Shown: positions 16,591-25,608 of the stretch, in pieces | How the letters are laid out: each line of letters starts with the position of its first letter | How positions within the stretch are numbered: the first letter of the stretch is position 1 | Position numbers and translations under genes: made by a program | The notes under the pieces: generated by a model | What the model saw: only the letters and a program-made list of their open reading frames with translations | Database searches by the model: none | Told to the model about the DNA's origin: nothing | From: Thiobacillus denitrificans | GTDB lineage: Bacteria; Pseudomonadota; Gammaproteobacteria; Burkholderiales; Thiobacillaceae | Length of the DNA stretch: 64,000 nt | Assembly (NCBI RefSeq): GCF_001530125.1 | Contig: NZ_LDUG01000036.1 | Span: forward strand, 155,160 to 219,159 | Direction: 5' to 3'

Positions 16591-17889
16591 TTAGCGCTCG
16601 AATAGCGCGATCGATTCCACATGCGCGGTATGCGGGAACATGTTGGCGACCCCGGCCGCTTCGAGCCGATAGCCCTTGGTGTGTACCAGTACCTCGGCGT
16701 CGCGCGCCAGCGTGGCGGGGTCGCACGAGACATAAACGATGCGCTGCGGCGCGCCCGCTTCGGGCAGGGATTTGACCATTTCGATGGCGCCGGAACGCGG
16801 CGGGTCGATCAGCAGCTTGTCGAAGGGTCCGAGGGCGGCGAACTTCTCTGGCGTCATTTCGAACAAGTTGTCGAGCGCGAAGCGGGCGTTGGCCAGATTG
16901 TTGTGTAGCGCGTTTTCTCGTGCACGCGCGACCAGTTCGGCGCTGCCCTCGATGCCCAGCACCGCGGCGCCGCTCTTGGCGAGCGGCAGGGTGAAGTTGC
17001 CCAGCCCGCAGAACAGGTCGGCGATGCGTTCGCCCGGCTGCGGGGCCAGCAAGCGCAGCGCGCGGCTGACCAGCGCGCGGTTCATGGCGACATTGACCTG
17101 GGTGAAGTCGGTCGGCCTGAATGGCATCACCAGGCCGAATTCGGGCAGGCTGTAGCTGAGCTCGGGCGCGATGTGGGGCCAGAAAGGACGCACGGTGTCG
17201 GGGCCTTTGGCCTGTTCCCAAATCTGTACGCGATGCTGGTCGGCGAAGGCCCGAACCTTGACGGCATCGTCGTCGGTCCAGGGTGCGAGCAGGCGGAACA
17301 CCAGCACGGTGACATGCTCGCCGACGGCAACCTCGATCTGCGGAATGTGGTCTGCATTCGATAGCGCGTTGATCAACTCGCGTAGCGGCAGAAGCAGCTT
17401 TGATACGTCGGGCGTGAGGACTTCGCAGCTCGTCATGTCGACGATGAAGCTGGAGCGCTTTTCGCGGAAGCCGACCAGTCCGCCGCCTTTCTTGTCGAGC
17501 CACCGCGCCGACAGCCGCGCGCGGGTGCGGTAAGCCCAGCTCGGGCCGTGCAGGGCGGGCAGCATCACATCGGGTTTGACCTTGCCGATGCGGGCGAGGG
17601 TGTCTTCCAGCACGCGCTGTTTGGCGGCCACTTGGGCGCTAGCTTCCAGATGCTGCATCGAGCAGCCGCCGCAGCGGCCAAAATATTTGCAGCGCGGCTC
17701 GGCGCGCTGCGAGCTCGCTTTGAGGATGGCGATGGCGTTGGCCGAGTTGTATTTGGCGTGCTCGCGGTATACGGCGATTTCCGCGCGCTCGCCCGCCAGC
17801 GCGCCGTCGACGAAGGTGACCTTGCCGTCGATGCGGGCGATGCCGTGACCCGCGTGGTCGAGGGAAAGAATGTCGACGATGGGATTCAT
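16591..17889 (-). CDS. rlmD: 23S rRNA (uracil-1939-C5)-methyltransferase RlmD
   Basis: A 432-residue SAM-dependent RNA methyltransferase. The N-terminal TRAM domain spans about 1-60 ([20 protein letters not shown]). The 4Fe-4S cysteines are in [14 protein letters not shown] at about 68-81, the SAM motif is [15 protein letters not shown] near 290, and the catalytic cysteine is in [11 protein letters not shown] near 393. The iron-sulfur cluster and the RNA target are established for this family. It lies 48 bases downstream of lysC's start region on the same strand, as an independent unit. Confidence 0.95.
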   Translation of the reverse strand: MNPIVDILSLDHAGHGIARIDGKVTFVDGALAGERAEIAVYREHAKYNSANAIAILKASSQRAEPRCKYFGRCGGCSMQHLEASAQVAAKQRVLEDTLARIGKVKPDVMLPALHGPSWAYRTRARLSARWLDKKGGGLVGFREKRSSFIVDMTSCEVLTPDVSKLLLPLRELINALSNADHIPQIEVAVGEHVTVLVFRLLAPWTDDDAVKVRAFADQHRVQIWEQAKGPDTVRPFWPHIAPELSYSLPEFGLVMPFRPTDFTQVNVAMNRALVSRALRLLAPQPGERIADLFCGLGNFTLPLAKSGAAVLGIEGSAELVARARENALHNNLANARFALDNLFEMTPEKFAALGPFDKLLIDPPRSGAIEMVKSLPEAGAPQRIVYVSCDPATLARDAEVLVHTKGYRLEAAGVANMFPHTAHVESIALFER

Positions 17890-17902
17890 GGGTTCAATAC
17901 AT

Positions 17903-17967
17903 TAACCACAGAGACACAGAGGCAGGGAGAAAAACCTCGTGTGTTTTCTGTGCCTCTGTGGTGAAAA
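17903..17967. repeat. Inverted repeat between rlmD and the exonuclease gene
   Basis: TAACCACAGAGACACAGAGG on the left and TGCCTCTGTGGT on the right. This sequence type is scattered through many bacterial genomes. The right arm runs up to the exonuclease stop. Confidence 0.7.
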
Positions 17968-17970
17968 GGT

Positions 17971-18762
17971 TTATCCCCAGGCTGCCAGAAACTCCTGCCA
18001 GTGCGGGGCGGCATGGGCTTGCACGGTGCTGCGCGCAAGTTCGATTTCGGCGGCGTAAGCCGATTCGGAAAGCGTGCCGCGCATCTTCTGGAAACGCAGG
18101 TACACCAGCCAGGTATTCATCACGTCGGTTTCGCAGTAGTTGCGGATGGCGTCGATCTCACCCTGCTGGAAGGCGTCGAGCACCATCGAGCCGTCCATTC
18201 CCAGCTTGCCGGGAAAGCCGCACAGCTTGGCCATCTGGTCGAGCGGGGCATTGGCGCGCGGTTGGAACATCGCCAGCACGTCCATCAGATCCAGATGCCG
18301 GGTGTGGTAGCGCGACAGGTAGTTATTCCACTTGAAATCCTTGTCGTCGTCGCCCCAGTCCCAGTAGCGCGCCGCTGCAATGCCATGAACCAGGCTGCGG
18401 TAGTGCAGCACCGGCAGGTCGAAGCCGCCGCCGTTCCACGACACCAGCTGCGGGGTGTAGCGCTCGATGCCGTCATAGAAGCGCTGGATCAACTCGGCTT
18501 CGCTGCTGTCGGGCTCGCCCAGTGACCAAACCTTCAACTGGTCTCCGCCGCCTGGATCAGAGCGGCGCAGCACGCAGGAAATGGCGACGATGCGGTGCAG
18601 GTGATGCGGCATGAAGTCGCTGCCGGTTTTCTGGCGTCGGGCGAGCAGCGTCATTTCGGCAAGCTCGGCCTGCGGCAGCGCCGCCGTGTCTATGCTGTTG
18701 ACTGCGGCGAACCCAGCGAGGTCGGGAACCGTTTCAATGTCGAAAACCAGGGTGGGATGCAT
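17971..18762 (-). CDS. PolB-like 3'-5' exonuclease (DEDDy)
   Basis: 263 residues. Exo I is FDIETVPD (Asp8, Glu10), Exo II is within LVSWNGGGFDLPVLHYRS, and Exo III is the Y-x3-D of NYCETDVMNTWLVYLRF, which makes it a DEDDy enzyme. It resembles the family of free-standing proteins related to the proofreading domain of DNA polymerase B; the substrate is not known. The start at 18762 opens directly on the Exo I strand. Confidence 0.85.
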   Translation of the reverse strand: MHPTLVFDIETVPDLAGFAAVNSIDTAALPQAELAEMTLLARRQKTGSDFMPHHLHRIVAISCVLRRSDPGGGDQLKVWSLGEPDSSEAELIQRFYDGIERYTPQLVSWNGGGFDLPVLHYRSLVHGIAAARYWDWGDDDKDFKWNNYLSRYHTRHLDLMDVLAMFQPRANAPLDQMAKLCGFPGKLGMDGSMVLDAFQQGEIDAIRNYCETDVMNTWLVYLRFQKMRGTLSESAYAAEIELARSTVQAHAAPHWQEFLAAWG

Positions 18763-18904
18763 AAGGTCAGTGAGCGAGAAAAACCGCCATTTTATGCCAA
18801 CTCAAAAACAAAACCTGCTTTGCCGTGCTCGCCTCGTCGTGCTCCAGCACTGTCTGCAGCCCGGCTTCGCGCCATTTCTGATTCTGAGCTGGAAGTTGAT
18901 GCTG

Positions 18905-20206
18905 TCAGTGCAGGGCTTCGTCGAGCGCCGAGGCGGCAATCAGGGCATCCAGATAGGCCACGGAAATCTGGTGCAGCGGAATCTTCAGTTGCTGCGCGTG
19001 CGCGGCCAGGGTTTCGGCGTCGTTGTTTTCACAGGCATACGCCAGCTGCAGCATGACGCCTTCGGGTGAGGGATGCGCGCTCAATGCGCGTGCGCTTGTC
19101 GCCGATAGCCCCAGCTTGCGGATGAGCGTTTCCACCGGCAGCGACAGCGCGCGCGGGGCAATCGATAACAAGCCGATTTCGAAGGCGTCGGCGGCACTTT
19201 CGGCGGGGGCACCCAGGCGGGTGATCTTGCCCATGAACAGCGCCCGAGTGAGTGCGGTCACGGCATAGTGGCGCATCGACTCGGTCGGTTGCTTGCCGGT
19301 CAGCGCCAGCAGTGCCGCGACCCGGCGGGCGCGTTGTGGCCCCAGCATGACCAATGCATGGGCTGCCGATTCGGCGGGCCGGCTCAAGCCGCCGACCTGG
19401 GAATTGGCAATGGCAAGCATACGCGGTGTCATATCCGGATTCAGCCGGAAGAACTGCACCAGGGTGTCGACCGACTCGCGCAGGGTGATGGCCAGCAAGT
19501 CCAGCTGAACTGCCTGCTCGTGGCTGATTTCGGCGGGTTGGGTGTCGCCGGAAAAGAAGCTGCCCTTGAACCAGGCGTTCTCGGGCCAGCGGGCCTGAGT
19601 ATGCGAATGTCGCACGCCTTCCACGATCAGGCGCGCAGCAAGCACGGGCGGCGTGTCGTCGGCGTGGCAGGTCAGGTAGGACCAGGCAGAAGCGCTGTCC
19701 TGCACGATCGCGTTGTTGCGATTGAGCGTGGGGCAGAACGTCAGGCCGGCATCCCGCAACGCCAGGGTGCGTGCCAGATGCTGTTCGTTGTCGATGTCCA
19801 CGCACCAGATCAGCTGGCGTTGATTGATTTGCTGCGGGATGTCGCTGAACAGCACCCCCGCACTGATCCGCACCAGCAAAGGCAGCTTGCCGGTCAGGCC
19901 GCCCTGCGTCAATGAATAGAGACCGGTCAGCAACATATCCTCTTCCATTTGCCGCAGCTCGGGCGGGGCATCGGCGGGCGCGGCGCGGCCGCGCAGGACC
20001 AGCTGATGCGCAACCAGGTTGGAGGCGGCGTCGAACAACGGATCAAACGACAAAAAGCGCGCGCGCAGGGCCTCCTCGCGAACCGGGGTGCTGTTGTCGA
20101 TGCCGAGCATTTGCGTCACGACCACGGGCTGTTCGGATTTGCGGGTGTTGATGCCACCGCCGACGATGCGGGATGGATGGGGATCGTCTGAGGTCATGTC
20201 ATTCAC
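18905..20206 (-). CDS. HDOD-domain signalling protein with degenerate EAL domain
   Basis: 433 residues. The N-terminal ~200 follow an EAL fold without its catalytic residues: the expected EALLR is replaced by VAHQLVLRG, and the typical end WFKGSFFSGDT is retained. The C-terminal half is an HDOD domain (LLAITLRESVDTLVQFFRLN, LVMLGPQRARRVAALLAL). This EAL-like plus HDOD arrangement matches YuxH-type proteins, which act as protein-binding signalling modules rather than phosphodiesterases. No partner gene is adjacent; the flanking gap of 142 bases towards the exonuclease gene shows nothing. Confidence 0.8.
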   Translation of the reverse strand: MNDMTSDDPHPSRIVGGGINTRKSEQPVVVTQMLGIDNSTPVREEALRARFLSFDPLFDAASNLVAHQLVLRGRAAPADAPPELRQMEEDMLLTGLYSLTQGGLTGKLPLLVRISAGVLFSDIPQQINQRQLIWCVDIDNEQHLARTLALRDAGLTFCPTLNRNNAIVQDSASAWSYLTCHADDTPPVLAARLIVEGVRHSHTQARWPENAWFKGSFFSGDTQPAEISHEQAVQLDLLAITLRESVDTLVQFFRLNPDMTPRMLAIANSQVGGLSRPAESAAHALVMLGPQRARRVAALLALTGKQPTESMRHYAVTALTRALFMGKITRLGAPAESAADAFEIGLLSIAPRALSLPVETLIRKLGLSATSARALSAHPSPEGVMLQLAYACENNDAETLAAHAQQLKIPLHQISVAYLDALIAASALDEALH

Positions 20207-20300
20207 TGCGGGGGTAGTACGATCATTCTAGCGCGGCGAACCATTTTTGGTGCGGTTCGGTCATCATGGCGCTTTGCCGCAAGGTGTGCAGGAGCCCAAC

Positions 20301-21743
20301 ATGACGAAGAAAAAACTGCTGAATACGATGATCGCCGGGCTGATGGCCGCATCCCATGCCAGTTGGGCCGCGCCGCGCGAAGAAATCGCCAGTAGCGCAG
20401 CCGACCAGCAAAGTGTGGCGGTCACCATTTACAGCGACAACCTGGCGCTGATCAAGGATGCCAGGCGGGTCAGGCTTGCGCGCGACATCAACCAACTGGC
20501 GTGGCGCGACGTATCGGCGCAGATGCGGCCGGAAACCGCGCAACTGCGCAATGTGTCGAACCCAGCGGGGTTCCGGCTACAGGAACAGACCTTCGATTTT
20601 GATCGGTTGACGCCCGGAAAACTGCTCGAAAAATACGTCGGACGTGAAGTCGGCGTGATCCGCACTCATCCCAGCACCGGGGCTGAAACCCGCGAGACCG
20701 CCACCGTGCTGTCGACCCACAGCGGCGTGGTGCTGCAGTTTGCCGATCACATCGAAGCCGGGGTGCCGGGGCGGCTGGCGTTTCCGGACGTGCCCGATAC
20801 GCTGCGCGACACGCCCACGCTGGTCATCTCGCTGGTCAATCCGACAGCGGGCACACAGAACCTGGAGCTGTCCTATCTGACCGGCGGGTTGTCGTGGCGC
20901 GCCGATTATGTGGCCGAATTAAACGAGCGCGACGACCGGCTTGATCTGAATGGCTGGGTGACGCTGACCAACCAGAGCGGCGCGGCTTACCCCAATGCCA
21001 GGCTGCAATTGGTGGCGGGCGATCTCAACCGGGTACGCGATGCCGAGCCGATGCCGCGTGCGACGATGGCGATGGCGGCCAAGGTGGCCGATGCAGCCGA
21101 AATGCAGCAGGAATCGCTGTTCGAGTATCACCTCTACACGCTGCAGCGCCCCACCACGCTGGCGGAAAACCAGACCAAGCAGGTGGCGTTGATGTCGGCG
21201 AGCCGGGTGCCGGTGAAGAAGGAATTTCTGCTCCAAGGCGCGAATTATTATTACACCGGGCAGCACGGCGAGTTGGGGCAGAAAATCAAGGTCGGGGTGT
21301 TCGTCGAGTTCGACAACAAGGGCGAAGGCCTCGGCATGCCCTTGCCCCGCGGCGTGATCCGCCTGTACAAGCAGGACAGCCAGGGCAATGCGCAGTTCGT
21401 CGGCGAAGACCGCATCGACCACACGCCGAAGAACGAAACCGTGCGCCTCAAGCTCGGTGATGCGTTCGACGTGACGGCCGACAAGAAACAGACCGCCTTC
21501 CAGAAACTGGCCGGCACCAGCCGTTACAACTACGTGTTCGAGTCGGCCTATGAAATCGTGCTGAAAAACGCCAAGCCGGAAGCGGTGACCGTCATCGTAC
21601 GCGAGCCGATGCCGGGCGACTGGACGATGGTGAGCGAATCGCAGCCGCACACCAAGGCGGCGTCCGGCATGGCCGAATGGCGGGTATCGGTGCCCGTCGG
21701 GGGCAAGGCGACGCTCAGCTACCGCGTGCGCGTCAGGTACTGA
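20301..21743 (+). CDS. DUF4139 domain secreted protein
   Basis: 480 residues from the ATG at 20301, chosen because AGGAG lies six to ten bases upstream and a signal peptide (TKKKLLNTMIAGLMAASHAS, cleaved after SWA) follows. The mature part begins QSVAVTIYSDNLALIKDAR and continues with beta-rich DUF4139 sequence (YLTGGLSWRADYVAEL, GWVTLTNQSGAAYPNARLQL), ending TLSYRVRVRY. Periplasmic location is expected; no function is established for the family in bacteria. Confidence 0.85.
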   Translation: MTKKKLLNTMIAGLMAASHASWAAPREEIASSAADQQSVAVTIYSDNLALIKDARRVRLARDINQLAWRDVSAQMRPETAQLRNVSNPAGFRLQEQTFDFDRLTPGKLLEKYVGREVGVIRTHPSTGAETRETATVLSTHSGVVLQFADHIEAGVPGRLAFPDVPDTLRDTPTLVISLVNPTAGTQNLELSYLTGGLSWRADYVAELNERDDRLDLNGWVTLTNQSGAAYPNARLQLVAGDLNRVRDAEPMPRATMAMAAKVADAAEMQQESLFEYHLYTLQRPTTLAENQTKQVALMSASRVPVKKEFLLQGANYYYTGQHGELGQKIKVGVFVEFDNKGEGLGMPLPRGVIRLYKQDSQGNAQFVGEDRIDHTPKNETVRLKLGDAFDVTADKKQTAFQKLAGTSRYNYVFESAYEIVLKNAKPEAVTVIVREPMPGDWTMVSESQPHTKAASGMAEWRVSVPVGGKATLSYRVRVRY

Positions 21744-21875
21744 GCCCGCGTGGCCGGCGGTGGACGGTGATCAGGTCGATTTGCGGGGGCAACCTTCATG
21801 GGTATCATAAGCATGTGTGCAGGCGCCAAACAGGTGCGGACGCAGCATTTTTTTCGACGCTTAGGATGAGACAGC

Positions 21876-22361
21876 ATGGTCACCGTGACACAGAACAAAC
21901 TCGTATACATCACCTATTCCATCCTTGACGCGCGCGGCATGGTCGTCGAGCAGTACGATATTCCGGTTGGCTATGTGCAGGGCGCCAACAGCGGCATTTT
22001 GCCGGCGATCGAGTCGGCGGTGGTGGGCCGCAAGGTGGGCGAGCGGGTTGAGATCACGCTGACGCCCGAAGAAGGGTATGGTCTGCGCGACGAGAGCCTG
22101 GTGTTTACGGACGATATCGAGAACGTGCCGCCGCAATTCAGGCGCGTCGGCGCTGAAGTCATGTTCGAGAACGATACGGGCGAGACCAAGGTGTTTTACG
22201 TCACCGCGATCGAGGACGACAAGCTCACGCTGGACGGCAACCCTTCACTGGCCGGACAGAGCGTGACCTGCCTGGTGAACGTGATGGATATTCGCGAGGC
22301 CACGCCGGAGGAAATCCGCAACGGGCGGCCGCTCGACGTCAAAACCGGTACGGTTCATTAA
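21876..22361 (+). CDS. FKBP-type peptidyl-prolyl isomerase, SlyD-like
   Basis: A 161-residue cytoplasmic isomerase and chaperone. The FKBP part is split by an insert-in-flap domain as in SlyD: YSILDARGMVVEQ, then GILPAIESAVVGRKVGERVEITLTPEEGYG, then the flap insert with VPPQFRRVGAEVMF, and the return strand VNVMDIREATPEEI. The histidine-rich metal tail of E. coli SlyD is absent. A MITE-like element begins three bases after the stop. Confidence 0.9.
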   Translation: MVTVTQNKLVYITYSILDARGMVVEQYDIPVGYVQGANSGILPAIESAVVGRKVGERVEITLTPEEGYGLRDESLVFTDDIENVPPQFRRVGAEVMFENDTGETKVFYVTAIEDDKLTLDGNPSLAGQSVTCLVNVMDIREATPEEIRNGRPLDVKTGTVH

Positions 22362-22363
22362 AA

Positions 22364-22658
22364 AACCTAAAAACCGCAGTTGACCGCGCATCACCCTGAG
22401 GAATGCAGCATGGATATTGGTTTTTCTGCCTTCGACCACGCCCACCTACAGGGTGAGTTCGTTACGCACCCGCTGGCACGCCTGGTCGTGCGCCTGCCTT
22501 GGTCGCCCCACCCGCAAGGGGTAGGCCGTGGTTGTAAAGCCGCTAAAGCGGCAACAACCACGCACGTCGTTGCAGGCCCCGGCCTGCCGCCTCCTCGCTT
22601 CGCGGCATCCACCCGCCCAGACGCACCATCGAGCGCGTCCAACTGCGGTTTCTAGGTT
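22364..22658. mobile_element. MITE-like element after the SlyD gene
   Basis: A 295-base segment with 25-base imperfect terminal inverted repeats (22364-22388 and 22634-22658, 22 of 25 matching) and 13-base direct repeats CGGTTCATTAAAA immediately left (22351-22363) and nearby right (22663-22675). The left direct repeat includes the SlyD stop codon. It has no transposase; an open frame with GAGGAA before an ATG at 22410 has a composition that does not look like a protein. Its middle holds one copy of the 56-bp repeat also found upstream of ubiB. Confidence 0.55.
22511..22566 (-). repeat. Diverged copy of the 56-bp dispersed repeat
   Basis: On the minus strand it shares GTTGCCGCTTTAGCGGCTT and CCCCTTGCGGGT, in the same order and spacing, with the tandem copies at 39432-39543. 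The core GCCGC-TTTA-GCGGC is a perfect palindrome. Confidence 0.6.
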
Positions 22659-22695
22659 GAACCGGTTCATTAAAACCAGTACGGTTCAATGACGC

Positions 22696-22726
22696 AAAAA
22701 GGCCGGGATCGCTCCCGGCCTTTTTT
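22696..22726. terminator. Bidirectional Rho-independent terminator
   Basis: AAAAAGGCCGGGA, a short loop, TCCCGGCCTTTTTT. It sits between the convergent SlyD-like and SCP2-like genes and can serve both. Confidence 0.9.
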
Positions 22727-22740
22727 GTGGCGCAAGCCGC

Positions 22741-23250
22741 TTACTTCGCAGGGCAGGCCTGGTCGCCCGGAATCTTGCCCGGCAACTGCAGGAAGGCGCC
22801 GAATGGTCCCATCACGCCCATGGCTTCCATTTTCGGGCCGGTGAACTTGAGGCGGCCGAACATCATGGCCTTCATCGGGCCGTATTCGCCCGCGCCCATT
22901 TCATTCCAGCGCTCGGTGGTGGCGTGCATGGTGTAGTCGACCGCGTGATCCATCTTGGTGTTCTGCACGGCGCCGCCATAAACGCACATGGCCTTGCCAT
23001 TCTTGTCCGCGATTTTCAGCTCGGTCTGGGTTGCTTCGCCGCAGTCGGTGCGATACAGGTGAATGATCTTGTAGCCGCGGTCCCTGTTGTTTTTGATCCA
23101 TTGGTCACTCAGGCCGTCGGTCAGGGTGGCGTCCTTGTTCCAGGCGTCGCAAGCCTGCGCGGTCCACTCGGTGGACATCATGGCGGGTGCTGCGTGCGCA
23201 GCGGTTGAGAGCATTGCCAGGGCAGCCAGCGCGATGGTCGTGTATTTCAT
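22741..23250 (-). CDS. Secreted SCP2-like (sterol-carrier fold) protein
   Basis: 169 residues from the ATG at 23250, which has AGGAGGTG upstream and starts a signal peptide (MKYTTIALAALAMLSTAAHA). The mature domain ends in the SCP2-type pattern GRLKFTGPKMEAMGVMGPF followed by FLQLPGKIPGD. Four cysteines may form periplasmic disulfides (QACDAW, TDCGEA, MCVYGG, QACPAK). A lipid-binding role is suggested by the fold only. Confidence 0.75.
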   Translation of the reverse strand: MKYTTIALAALAMLSTAAHAAPAMMSTEWTAQACDAWNKDATLTDGLSDQWIKNNRDRGYKIIHLYRTDCGEATQTELKIADKNGKAMCVYGGAVQNTKMDHAVDYTMHATTERWNEMGAGEYGPMKAMMFGRLKFTGPKMEAMGVMGPFGAFLQLPGKIPGDQACPAK

Positions 23251-23403
23251 AAGCACCTCCTCTTGGTTGGATAACGGACTACAGCTTGTTGGTATGCAAA
23301 TACTATGTTTACGGGAAGCTGGACAATAGTCGCGCCCTATGGGCTTGTCAATGCGGCTGCCGGCTTTCCAGGAAACCGTCCTGACAGAACCTGCCGGCAC
23401 GGC

Positions 23404-23543
23404 TTAGGGAAACACTGATTAATTCGATATAACCGTCATTGCGAGCGAAGCGCGGCAATCCAGCGCATTGATTAAGCAGGCATTTCTGGATTGCCGCGTC
23501 GCTTCGCTCCTCGCAAAGACGGATTAATCAGCGTCTCCTTAGG
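23404..23543. mobile_element. Palindromic MITE-like element, copy 1
   Basis: Outer inverted repeats TTAGGGAAACACTGATTAAT (23404-23423) and its imperfect complement (23523-23543) enclose an inner palindrome, GTCATTGCGAGCGAAGC...GCTTCGCTCCTCGCAAAGAC. No coding capacity. It ends one base before the stop codon of the lipoprotein gene. Related copies are at 56923-57043 and, without the outer repeats, 60679-60758. Confidence 0.65.
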
Positions 23544-23544
23544 G

Positions 23545-24219
23545 TTATTTGGGGGGCGGCAGAAGAAGGCTCTGTTCAACCAGCCGAATGCGCCGGGCGA
23601 GCCGGGCCTGTTCGGTCAGATTGCCCTGGGCTGCGGCCTGTTCCTGCTGCAGCTTCAGGTAGGTCAGCAGGGGCTGGCGCCAGCCGCGTTCCGAGGCGGT
23701 TTCAACAGCCACTTCCAGCGTGGCGGCATCGGCTTCCTGACGTATCACTAGCAGGCTGGCGTCGAGCAGGCGTGCCAGCGGGTCGGCGATCCGGCTCAGC
23801 GTTTCAGGCCGCCTCTCGGCCGGCGTGCGCACCAGGTCGCGGTGCTGGCTGGGCAGCAGGGCGACATTGAGGGCGTCCCAGCGCAGGGCGAGGAACTGAT
23901 AGTAGGCATGATCCGCCGCGTTCGGCGCGATGGCGGCGAGCTCGGCGTACTCGGCGCAGGCATCGTCGATCAGCATGGCGCGGCGGGTGGCGCAACGCAC
24001 CAGCCACAGGCGCGCGGTCTCGGTGACGCGGCCGGCGCCGCCGGTGGCGGTGACAGCCTGCTGGAAATAGCGCTCGGCCAGCGTGTTTTCGCCCAGCAGG
24101 GCATGCTTCTGATAACGCTCGATGAGATCAGCTGCATCGGTTTTCCAGTCGGGCGGCGGTGGGCCGCCGCTGCAGCCCGTAAGCGCAACCAGGCAGGCGA
24201 GGGCGAGCAGGGTCCTCAT
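23545..24219 (-). CDS. Lipoprotein of the Mla-type operon
   Basis: 224 residues from the ATG at 24219, which overlaps the stop of the mlaD-like gene (ATGA). The start gives a lipoprotein signal MRTLLALACLVALTGC with a LTGC lipobox. The mature part is alpha-helical with TPR-like spacing and no catalytic motif. As the last gene of an Mla-like operon it may be the envelope-anchored accessory component (place of MlaC or an ABC-associated lipoprotein); this is inference. The 3' end abuts a MITE-like element. Confidence 0.75.
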   Translation of the reverse strand: MRTLLALACLVALTGCSGGPPPPDWKTDAADLIERYQKHALLGENTLAERYFQQAVTATGGAGRVTETARLWLVRCATRRAMLIDDACAEYAELAAIAPNAADHAYYQFLALRWDALNVALLPSQHRDLVRTPAERRPETLSRIADPLARLLDASLLVIRQEADAATLEVAVETASERGWRQPLLTYLKLQQEQAAAQGNLTEQARLARRIRLVEQSLLLPPPK

Positions 24220-25163
24220 GGCAGTTTCACCTCGGGGTCGCGCTTGAACGGCCATTTCTTGTTGATCTCGTTGACCAGCGCGCTAGCCTTGCGCACCGCA
24301 TCGTCGATCTCGGTGCGCAGCGTGGCAATGTCTTGCGTCCCTTCCTTGACGTCGGCGGAAATCGCCACCGCGTTGGTCATCAGGGCATCGACTTTTGTCA
24401 GGCTGGATTGCGCGTCATTCAGCATCAGTCGTATCTGGGCCAGCGATTCGTGCGTTTGCTCGGCCACGCCGTCTGGTGCAAACAGCCATTGATCGGCTTT
24501 GGCGGCCATGCCGTCCATTTTCAGCGCCAGGCTGTCGAGCCTGCTGATGAGGACGCGGGTTTTATCGAGAGACTCGGTCACCGCGCGGGCCTTTTCCGGG
24601 CTGCCGAGAATGCTTTCCAGCATGCCGTATTCGCCGGTCATGCGTCCGGTCACCGTTTGCAAGTTGGCCAGGGTGGCATTGATTTCGCCGTCCTTGCGGG
24701 TGAGGTGCTCGACGTTGTCGAGCACCGCCTTGACCCGTTCGACCAGTGCCGGAAGCTCCTTGCTGATGTCGGAGGTGAGCAGCAGCACCGTGGCGTTGTC
24801 GGGCAGTGCGGGGGCGTCGAGATCGGGCGAGTCGACGCGAATCTTGGCGCCGCCGACGATGGGTTTGTCGAGGGTAAAGGTGCTGTTCTCCCTCAGCCAT
24901 TTTGCATTGCGTTCAAAGAAGGTGGCGTGAATGATGATGCCGCCCGCTTCATTCAGCCCCAGCGTGGTGACGCGGCCGATTTCGATACCGGAAAACACCA
25001 CCGGCACCCCGGCTGCGACGCCATCGGCGCTGGCTGCGGCCAGTTGCAGGTGGAAGGTGTCTTCAAAAAATCCGCGCGCATGCAGCAGATAAACCACGAA
25101 TGCGCCCGCCAGCAGCAGCGAGGCGGCGGCAAACAATCCGACCTTGAAATGCAGTTTATTCAT
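24216..25163 (-). CDS. MlaD/MCE-domain protein
   Basis: 315 residues. One N-terminal membrane segment (VGLFAAASLLLAGAFVVYLL), then an MCE domain at about 38-115 (FHLQLAAASADGVAAGVPVVFSG, with IGRVTTLGL), then a long helical region (LPALVERVKAVLDNVEHL, MLNDAQSSLTKVDALM). This is the usual lipid-shuttling substrate-binding subunit, anchored in the inner membrane and facing the periplasm. It overlaps its upstream and downstream genes by 4 bases each, so the operon is translationally coupled. Confidence 0.9.
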   Translation of the reverse strand: MNKLHFKVGLFAAASLLLAGAFVVYLLHARGFFEDTFHLQLAAASADGVAAGVPVVFSGIEIGRVTTLGLNEAGGIIIHATFFERNAKWLRENSTFTLDKPIVGGAKIRVDSPDLDAPALPDNATVLLLTSDISKELPALVERVKAVLDNVEHLTRKDGEINATLANLQTVTGRMTGEYGMLESILGSPEKARAVTESLDKTRVLISRLDSLALKMDGMAAKADQWLFAPDGVAEQTHESLAQIRLMLNDAQSSLTKVDALMTNAVAISADVKEGTQDIATLRTEIDDAVRKASALVNEINKKWPFKRDPEVKLP

Positions 25164-25582
25164 TCTGAATGCAATGCCTGGTTATATAGAACCTGGTTCC
25201 AGCTGAAGTCGTAAATTTCCCAGGTGCCGGTCATGTCTGCCTGCGACGCCAGTTGATCGATGAAGGCGGGGTAGGGCACATCGTAAAGCATGGCGCCGGG
25301 ACGGTCGATCACCAGACGCGGGCGCTTGAGGATGAGCGCGCGCGCCAGCTTGGTGACAAAGCGCTGGGCCGGCGTCATGTCGGAGTCGCGCAGCAATGCA
25401 ATCTCGGTGTGGTCCAGTTGGTCCAGCATGGCCTGCGCCTGCCGGGTTGATTCGACTGCGTTGTAATGGCGCTGATAGAGCGGAATCAGCGCAATGTTTT
25501 CAAGCGCCGACAGATTCGCCCGCAGTGGCAGATCGAGTGCGACACGCGCCACGTCATCGGGCAGGACGGCAACAGCAGCCAT
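25160..25582 (-). CDS. Degenerate MlaF-like ABC ATPase fragment lacking Walker A
   Basis: The frame has no sequence for a Walker A motif. From the Q-loop region on it resembles an ABC ATPase: LRANLSALENIALIPLY, a degraded signature SDMTPAQRFVTKLARALI in place of LSGGQ, and RLVIDRPGAML where Walker B should read D-E. The start is uncertain: the ATG at 25582 gives 140 residues, while sequence that still looks related extends to about 25630, inside the end of mlaE. It ends overlapping the mlaD start (ATGA). Either a non-hydrolysing regulatory subunit or a decaying gene whose function is supplied by another ATPase. Confidence 0.65.
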   Translation of the reverse strand: MAAVAVLPDDVARVALDLPLRANLSALENIALIPLYQRHYNAVESTRQAQAMLDQLDHTEIALLRDSDMTPAQRFVTKLARALILKRPRLVIDRPGAMLYDVPYPAFIDQLASQADMTGTWEIYDFSWNQVLYNQALHSE

Positions 25583-25608
25583 CAGCGCGGAGCGATCGGC
25601 AAACGAAG

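Noticed and set aside
22410..22655. Open frame with GAGGAA before ATG inside the MITE-like element
   Set aside because: Most of it translates the palindromic repeat; no family resemblance. Kept as element sequence only.
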